From positions 1 through 10,073 of the forward strand of contig JAFACJ010000638.1 in assembly GCA_023425615.1 (NCBI GenBank): a stretch of 10,073 nt of DNA. Reading direction: 5' to 3'. The translations under genes were made by a program, and so were the position numbers. Shown here piece by piece: positions 6,675 to 10,073 of this stretch. This stretch comes from Actinomycetes bacterium (lineage in GTDB: Bacteria > Actinomycetota > Actinomycetes > Streptosporangiales > Streptosporangiaceae). The notes under the pieces are model-generated. The model ran no database searches. It was not told the origin of the DNA and saw nothing but the letters and a program-made list of their open reading frames with translations. Position 1 is the stretch's first letter. Every line of letters begins with the position of its first letter.

Positions 6675-6743
6675 TCAGACGGCCGGGGAGAACCCCGGCG
6701 TCGTCGTCTCGCGGACCGCACGGATCGCGTCAGCGGCTGCCAT
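6675..6743 (-). CDS. thrS leader peptide with three consecutive threonine codons
   Basis: This 22-codon ORF begins MAAADAIRAVRE and continues TTTPGFSPAV before a TGA; codons 13-15 are ACG ACG ACG. It lies wholly inside the 187-nt region between the rhodanese gene and thrS and ends 29 nt before the terminator hairpin. Its peptide is unlikely to have a function of its own; its job would be to let the ribosome sense charged tRNA-Thr. The ATG has almost no Shine-Dalgarno (GTGGGC) but lies 6 nt after a TACACT -10-like hexamer, so the mRNA may be leaderless. The ORF is seen in the sequence; expression is inferred. Confidence 0.75.
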   Translation of the reverse strand: MAAADAIRAVRETTTPGFSPAV

Positions 6744-6749
6744 GCCCAC

Positions 6750-6755
6750 AGTGTA
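6750..6755 (-). promoter_or_regulatory. Probable -10 element of the thrS leader transcript
   Basis: TACACT on the minus strand fits TAnnnT. Exactly 6 nt (GTGGGC) separate it from the leader ATG, so transcription would start at or next to the start codon. No convincing -35 is visible. Confidence 0.5.
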
Positions 6756-6756
6756 G

Positions 6757-6768
6757 CCCGATCTCGGG
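6757..6768 (-). terminator. Short hairpin just after the rhodanese stop codon
   Basis: CCCGA and TCGGG form a 5-bp stem immediately after the TGA at 6769-6771. It is too short to be a strong terminator and lies directly upstream of the thrS leader promoter, so some readthrough from the cysteine dioxygenase operon into thrS is possible. Confidence 0.3.
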
Positions 6769-7197
6769 TCAGGTGTGGCGCAGGACCGCGCCTCCCGTCG
6801 CCGGATCCGCGCCGACCCAGGGCAGGCCCGCGGCGCGCCACGCCTGGAATCCGCCGTCGATGTCGGTGGCGCGGGCCAGGCCGAGATCCTGGAGCGAGGC
6901 GGCGGCGAGGCTGGAGGTGTAGCCCTCGGAGCAGAACACCACGGGCCTGATGCCGTAGCCGGTCGCCTCGGGCAACCGGGCGTCGCTCTCGGGGTCGAAG
7001 CGCCACTCCAGGTGGTTGCGCTCGACGATCAGGGCGCCCTCGACGGCTCCCTCCTCGGCGCGCTGCCAGGCGGGCCTGATGTCGATGAGCAGGGCGTCCT
7101 CCTCGGCGTGCGCCTGCCGCGGGGTGATCCTGACCAGACGGGCGCGGGCCTCTGCCAGGATCTCGTCGATGGACCTGGCGCCAGGGGGGCGGCTCAC
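6769..7197 (-). CDS. Rhodanese-like sulfurtransferase domain protein
   Basis: The 142-residue single-domain rhodanese has ALLIDIRPAWQRAEEGAVEGA (35-55). Its active-site loop begins at the persulfide-carrying cysteine C89 (VFCSEGYTSSLAA), and the closing block IDGGFQAWRAAGLPWVG is at 113-129. The catalytic cysteine is intact, so sulfur transfer is plausible; donor and acceptor are unknown. The GTG start overlaps the stop of the cysteine dioxygenase by 4 nt (GTGA) and has GGAGGA 3 nt upstream (7206-7201), so the two proteins are made together. The pairing suggests a role in handling reduced sulfur during cysteine breakdown; that role is inferred. The longer open frame upstream is a shadow inside the dioxygenase gene. 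Confidence 0.87.
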   Translation of the reverse strand: MSRPPGARSIDEILAEARARLVRITPRQAHAEEDALLIDIRPAWQRAEEGAVEGALIVERNHLEWRFDPESDARLPEATGYGIRPVVFCSEGYTSSLAAASLQDLGLARATDIDGGFQAWRAAGLPWVGADPATGGAVLRHT

Positions 7198-7649
7198 CAG
7201 TCCTCCGCCGTCTCCGACCGCAGGGTGACCAGTTCGCCGCCCGGGCCGAGGTCGTAGCGGTTCATGGTCGACAGGGGCGGCGAGTAGACGTGGACGCTCA
7301 CCGCGGGCGCCGTGGAGACGTTGCGGACGTCGTGGATGTGGTGCTCCCCGAAGCCCCGCACCGCGCCGGCCTCCAGGATCCGCTCGCTCTTCGGGGTCGC
7401 CTCTTCCAGTTCGCCGAGGGCGACGGCGAACGCGCCGGCCGAACCGCCGTGGTCGTGGAATCCGGTGCTCTGGCCGGGCAGCCAGCTGATGATCCACACC
7501 TCGTGGTCGGCGTCGGCGTGCAGCCGCTCATACCAGCGCCCCTGCGGATCCAGCCGGACCCGGTGCAGCCACTCGGCGCTGTCACGGGCGAGCGAATGCG
7601 CGCGTTCGGTGAGGGAGCGCGTCCCCGTTTCGGTAGCGGTCAACGTCAT
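7194..7649 (-). CDS. Cysteine dioxygenase (cupin thiol dioxygenase)
   Basis: The 151-residue cupin oxidises L-cysteine with O2 to cysteine sulfinate using mononuclear iron. Fe ligands are H65 and H67 (GFHDHGGS) and H106 (HHIHDVRN). The S118-H120-Y122 set (SVHVYSPP) matches the Ser-His-Tyr catalytic triad of mammalian cysteine dioxygenase. Y40 and R42 (WYERL) match its substrate-carboxylate-binding Tyr/Arg pair, which points to the Arg-type, cysteine-preferring enzymes rather than mercaptopropionate dioxygenases. The cysteine that forms the Cys-Tyr crosslink in mammals is replaced by G72, as is normal in bacteria. The ATG at 7649 is favoured by family length. A promoter-like TTGACT-17-CAGGAT ends 6 nt before it, with only a weak AGGA as ribosome binding site. 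The rhodanese gene follows with a 4-nt overlap. Confidence 0.9.
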   Translation of the reverse strand: MTLTATETGTRSLTERAHSLARDSAEWLHRVRLDPQGRWYERLHADADHEVWIISWLPGQSTGFHDHGGSAGAFAVALGELEEATPKSERILEAGAVRGFGEHHIHDVRNVSTAPAVSVHVYSPPLSTMNRYDLGPGGELVTLRSETAEDW

Positions 7650-7655
7650 GGAAGC

Positions 7656-7684
7656 ATCCTGGCCTGCATTTCCTATTAAGTCAA
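7656..7684 (-). promoter_or_regulatory. Probable promoter of the cysteine dioxygenase-rhodanese operon
   Basis: On the minus strand TTGACT (7684-7679), a 17-nt spacer and CAGGAT (7661-7656) resemble a housekeeping promoter. The -10 element ends 6 nt before the ATG, implying a leaderless or nearly leaderless message. Confidence 0.5.
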
Positions 7685-7702
7685 TCGGAATTCTTAATTA
7701 GG
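7672..7702. promoter_or_regulatory. AT-rich inverted repeat over the cysteine dioxygenase promoter, candidate operator
   Basis: CCTATTAAG (7672-7680) and CTTAATTAGG (7693-7702) are inverted copies, with one extra base in the right arm, around a 12-nt centre. The repeat covers the TTGACT -35 and is the most AT-rich stretch of this intergenic region. The position suits a repressor site; no regulator is identifiable from the window. Confidence 0.5.
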
Positions 7703-7760
7703 GAGGTGATCTTCGCCTTCTCGCTCTGGCGGGGTGGTCGCCCCGTCACTCCACAGGGGC

Positions 7761-7790
7761 ACGACAGGGCGGAGCGCCGATGGCTAACCT
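7761..7790 (+). promoter_or_regulatory. Possible promoter of the sensor kinase-response regulator operon
   Basis: ACGACA (7761-7766), an 18-nt spacer and TAACCT (7785-7790) are followed after 6 nt by the GTG start at 7797. No Shine-Dalgarno is present, so a leaderless transcript is likely if this promoter is real. Confidence 0.45.
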
Positions 7791-7796
7791 CGCGAT

Positions 7797-9059
7797 GTGA
7801 GTGAACATGTCACCGGCGGGGTGCTCGCGGCCGTCATCGACGCCGTCGCGCGGGCCCCCGTCACCCCCGCACGGCGTTGGTACTCCCAGGAGCGGCTGTG
7901 GGTGCGCGCCGCCATCGCGCTGCCGGCGCTGTCGCTGGCCATCGGATTCGCCGGCGGCAGCATCGCCATCTACATCAACATGCACCATCTGGGCACCGAT
8001 CAGGGCTGGCTGCTGGGCCTGGTGCAGGGCCTGCCGCTGCTGATCGCCCCCTACCGGCCGCTGGCGGCGTGGCGGATCATCCTGGGCGGGCTGCTGCTGG
8101 CCGACCTCGCCCTGGGCGCCGACCAGTTCATGCCCTGGCCCGTCACCTCCCTGCTGGGCCTGCTGGTGGTGCTGGCCGTGGTCGGCGCCGCCTCGCCCCC
8201 CGCGCTGAGCGTCGGCACGGGCGTGGCGACCGCCGTCGTCCTGGCCGCGGTGCCGATCCTGCTCAACGGGGTGGAGCCGTGGTTCGCGCTCATCCTCACC
8301 GGCCTGGTGGCGCTCTCCCTGCTCTTCGGCGACGCGATGGGCGCCAGGCGGTGGGCGGAGATGAGCCTCGCCGAGCAGGCCGAACTGCGCCGCCAGGACC
8401 TGGCCAAGCAGGCGGTGCTGGAGGAGCGCTCCCGCATCGCCCGCGAACTGCACGACGTGGTGGCGCACCACATGTCGGTGATCGCGTTGCAGGCCGAGGC
8501 GGCGCCCTACAAGATCCCCGGGCTGCCCGACGCCGCCCTCGGCACCTTCCAGCTGCTGCGCGATGAGGCCAAGGCGGCGCTCGCCGAGACCCGGCGGGTG
8601 GTCGGGCTGCTGCGCGCCGACGACGAGGCGGCCGAGCGGGTGCCGCAGCCGGGCATGGACCGCCTCCCCGACCTCGTCGCCTCCCACGAGGGGCTGCGGG
8701 TGAGGCTGGAGGTGGTCGGCGTGCCGCGGCCGCTGCCCGAGGGCCTCGACCTGTCGGCGTACCGGATCGTCCAGGAGGCGCTCAGCAACGCCTCGCGCTA
8801 CGCCCCCGGATCCGAGGTCTCGGTCGAGGTCCGCTACGACGAGGACGCGCTGCGGCTGGCCGTCCGCGACAGCGGGCCGCACGGCACCCCCGAGGCGGGC
8901 GGCGGCGGGCACGGTCTCGTCGGGATGCGCGAGCGCGTCGCGATGCTCGGCGGCACCCTGTCGGCGGGGCCCGCCGACCCGGCGGAGCGCGACGGCGGCT
9001 GGTCCGTGCTGGCCGCGCTTCCCTATGATGGCGGGCATGATCCGCGTGGTGATCGCTGA
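7797..9059 (+). CDS. Membrane sensor histidine kinase, NarL-partner type (HisKA_3)
   Basis: The 420-residue kinase has an N-terminal membrane sensor of about five hydrophobic segments (about 37-61, 71-86, 93-110, 116-131 and 137-178) with little extracytoplasmic sequence. A linker helix (about 185-210) follows. The dimerisation domain ERSRIARELHDVVAHHMSVI has phosphoacceptor H219. The ATP-binding domain shows the N-box around N331 (QEALSNASRYAP), the D358-S-G motif and the glycine-rich GGGHGLVGMRERVAMLGG (368-386). The stimulus is unknown; the short-looped membrane part suggests sensing within or at the membrane. The 3' end overlaps the response regulator start by 23 nt, indicating coupled synthesis. 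The GTG start lacks a Shine-Dalgarno but follows a TAACCT hexamer by 6 nt. Confidence 0.93.
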   Translation: MSEHVTGGVLAAVIDAVARAPVTPARRWYSQERLWVRAAIALPALSLAIGFAGGSIAIYINMHHLGTDQGWLLGLVQGLPLLIAPYRPLAAWRIILGGLLLADLALGADQFMPWPVTSLLGLLVVLAVVGAASPPALSVGTGVATAVVLAAVPILLNGVEPWFALILTGLVALSLLFGDAMGARRWAEMSLAEQAELRRQDLAKQAVLEERSRIARELHDVVAHHMSVIALQAEAAPYKIPGLPDAALGTFQLLRDEAKAALAETRRVVGLLRADDEAAERVPQPGMDRLPDLVASHEGLRVRLEVVGVPRPLPEGLDLSAYRIVQEALSNASRYAPGSEVSVEVRYDEDALRLAVRDSGPHGTPEAGGGGHGLVGMRERVAMLGGTLSAGPADPAERDGGWSVLAALPYDGGHDPRGDR

Positions 9060-9681
9060 CGATCAGGTGATGATCAGGGACGGGCTCGCCACGCTGCTGG
9101 CCTCCGCCCCGGAGATCGAGGTGGTGGGCCAGGCGGGCGACGGCCTGGAGGCGGTGGAGCTGTGCGCCGAACTGGAGCCTGACGTCGTCGTCATGGACAT
9201 CCGGATGCCGCGTCTGGACGGGCTCGCCGCCACCGCCCGCATCGCCTCCGAGACCGGTCCGAAGGTCCTGGTGCTGACGACGTTCGACCTCGATGAGTAC
9301 GTCTATGAGGCGCTCGGCGCGGGCGCCAGCGGATTCCTGCTGAAGGACGCCTCGGCCGGCGACCTCATCCACGCCGTCCGGGTGGTGGCCGCGGGCGACG
9401 CGCTGCTGGCCCCGTCGGTGACCCGCCGCCTGATCTCCGACTTCGCCCGCAAGCGGCGGCACGAGCGGCCCCGCGGCGCGGCGGTCGACGTGCTCACCCC
9501 GCGCGAGCTCGACGTCCTGCGGCTGATCGCACGCGGTCTGTCCAACGCCGAGATCGCCGGTGAGCTGTTCCTCTCAGAGCAGACAGTGAAAACCCATGTC
9601 GGGCATGTCCTTAGCAAGCTCGGGCTGCGCGACCGCACCCAGGCCGTCGTCTTCTCCTACGAGAACGGCATCGCCGGGTAA
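9037..9681 (+). CDS. NarL/FixJ-family response regulator (LuxR-type HTH)
   Basis: The 214-residue regulator starts MIRVVIADDQVMIRDGL. The receiver domain (1-120) has acidic residues D8 and D9, phosphorylation site D54 (VVMDIRMP), switch residue T81 (VLTTFD) and K103 (FLLKDA). The LuxR-type helix-turn-helix DNA-binding domain (about 150-210) contains LTPRELDVLRLIARGLSNAE and a recognition helix in EQTVKTHVGHVLSKL. It is the cognate partner of the kinase it overlaps. The ATG at 9037 fits the family start; ATGs at 9025 and 9028 would add 3-4 residues. Its targets are unknown; its own operon and the hydrolase gene 42 nt downstream are the nearest candidates. Confidence 0.94.
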   Translation: MIRVVIADDQVMIRDGLATLLASAPEIEVVGQAGDGLEAVELCAELEPDVVVMDIRMPRLDGLAATARIASETGPKVLVLTTFDLDEYVYEALGAGASGFLLKDASAGDLIHAVRVVAAGDALLAPSVTRRLISDFARKRRHERPRGAAVDVLTPRELDVLRLIARGLSNAEIAGELFLSEQTVKTHVGHVLSKLGLRDRTQAVVFSYENGIAG

Positions 9682-9723
9682 GTAGGCAGCCTCACCGGCC
9701 CGCTGGCCATAAGGTCGAGGACC

Positions 9724-10073
9724 GTGAGGACCCCGAGGATCGTCAAGACCTTCGCCGTGAGTTCCGTCTTCTCCCTGGTCACCGGAGGCGGCTCCTGGCT
9801 GGCCGGTGTCGACCCCCACCCGACGCTGCCCGAGCTGCGCCCCCTGGCCGCGGCTCCGGTCGCCGTCCGCACCCCCGGCAGGCTGCTGGCCTATGACCCG
9901 CGCGGCGACGGGCGTGCCGTGGAGGTCTTCGGCGACCTGGAGTCGGCGCGGCACATCGCGATCCTCGTCCCCGGCACCGGCTGGGACCTCGAGAAGCTGA
10001 TGCGCGGCTCGCGCAACGCCGACCCCGTCCGCGGCGCGCAGGCGCTGCGCGCGCAGATGGCGGCGCTCGAGCC
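9724..10073 (+). CDS. Probable DUF1023 alpha/beta hydrolase, 5' part (cut by window end)
   Basis: The frame from the GTG at 9724 is open to the window end (116 codons). The N-terminus (VRTPRIVKTFAVSSVFSLVTGGG) resembles a weak signal or anchor segment. Then come RPLAAAPVAVRTPGRLLAYDPRGDGRAVEVFGDLESARHIAILVPGTG and a region of NADPVRGAQALRAQMAALE type. This arrangement, a GDL.sARHIA.LVPG strand-and-oxyanion segment before a helix with Arg/Asn, is characteristic of the DUF1023 (Abhydrolase_8) family common in actinobacteria. The catalytic GHSYGS-type elbow would lie beyond the edge, so activity cannot be judged. The GTG has GAGG 3 nt upstream; TAAGGT (9710-9715) is a possible -10. It may be co-transcribed with the two-component genes. 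Confidence 0.7.
   Translation, partial: MRTPRIVKTFAVSSVFSLVTGGGSWLAGVDPHPTLPELRPLAAAPVAVRTPGRLLAYDPRGDGRAVEVFGDLESARHIAILVPGTGWDLEKLMRGSRNADPVRGAQALRAQMAALE

Larger units (their letters stand above)
6611..6743 (-). promoter_or_regulatory. Ribosome-mediated threonine attenuator controlling thrS
   Basis: The elements occur in the classical order. A leader ORF with Thr codons 13-15 (6707-6699) comes first. Hairpin 1:2 follows, with GCCGGGG and CCCCGGC around a TTCT loop (6699-6682), beginning at the last base of the third Thr codon. The terminator 3:4 (6645-6614) has a T-run. The segment UUCUCCCCGG (6692-6683) can instead pair with CCUGGGAGAA (6639-6630), 9 of 10 positions, which would destroy the terminator stem. 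Inference: a ribosome waiting at the Thr codons when charged tRNA-Thr is scarce covers the first arm of hairpin 1:2. This frees the antiterminator and lets transcription reach thrS. No T-box motif is present. Confidence 0.78.

Noticed and set aside
6582..6768. T-box riboswitch upstream of thrS
   Set aside because: No T-box consensus or tRNA-acceptor-binding bulge is visible; the leader ORF with Thr codons explains the terminator better.
7701..7800. Small plus-strand ORF suggested by GGGAGGTGATC, a match to the 16S anti-Shine-Dalgarno
   Set aside because: No start codon lies at a suitable distance. The GTG inside the motif itself would give a 32-residue frame without coding character that runs into the kinase start.
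7746..9038. Minus-strand open frame of 430 codons opposite the sensor kinase
   Set aside because: The kinase on the plus strand has all catalytic boxes. The antisense frame is low-complexity Gly/Arg/Gln/His sequence produced by third-position GC bias.

Overview
This is a chromosomal window from a very GC-rich actinobacterium. Third codon positions are strongly G/C, GTG and TTG starts are frequent, and a phosphatidylinositol mannoside (PIM) gene set is present. Protein resemblance fits a filamentous actinomycete, perhaps Streptosporangiales, but that is an impression and not a computed placement. No mobile elements, CRISPR arrays, tRNAs or rRNAs were seen. Left part (1-2395, minus strand): a HIT-domain nucleotide phosphorylase/hydrolase, phosphatidylinositol phosphate synthase (pgsA), PIM acyltransferase and the 5' end of the PimA mannosyltransferase. 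The last three are chained by 4-nt start/stop overlaps. They build phosphatidylinositol and its first mannosylated, acylated forms at the inner face of the membrane. In mycobacteria the order is thrS-HIT-pgsA-acyltransferase-pimA; here thrS lies on the same strand but is separated from HIT by about 2.2 kb. That middle stretch (2396-4625) carries an Asp23/Gls24 envelope-stress protein with an unusual Pro/Ser/Met-rich N-terminus (plus strand). Convergent to it are a membrane-anchored protein of unknown function and a TetR regulator (minus strand). Next (4626-6743, minus strand) is thrS for threonyl-tRNA synthetase. It is interrupted by one in-frame TGA exactly where the family has a conserved Trp codon. 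Upstream lies what looks like a complete ribosome-mediated attenuator: a 22-codon leader ORF with three consecutive Thr codons, a hairpin right after them, a competing antiterminator pairing, and a long GC hairpin with a T-run in front of the thrS ribosome binding site. These two thrS observations are the most interesting in the window. Right part: a cysteine dioxygenase and a rhodanese-like protein overlapping by 4 nt (6769-7649, minus strand), with an AT-rich inverted repeat over the apparent promoter. Divergent from them (7797 onward, plus strand) are a membrane sensor histidine kinase and an overlapping NarL/LuxR-type response regulator, followed by the start of a probable DUF1023 alpha/beta hydrolase cut by the window end. 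Apart from the thrS control region I see no candidate for a wholly new multi-gene system; most of the window is well-known actinobacterial core gene content.
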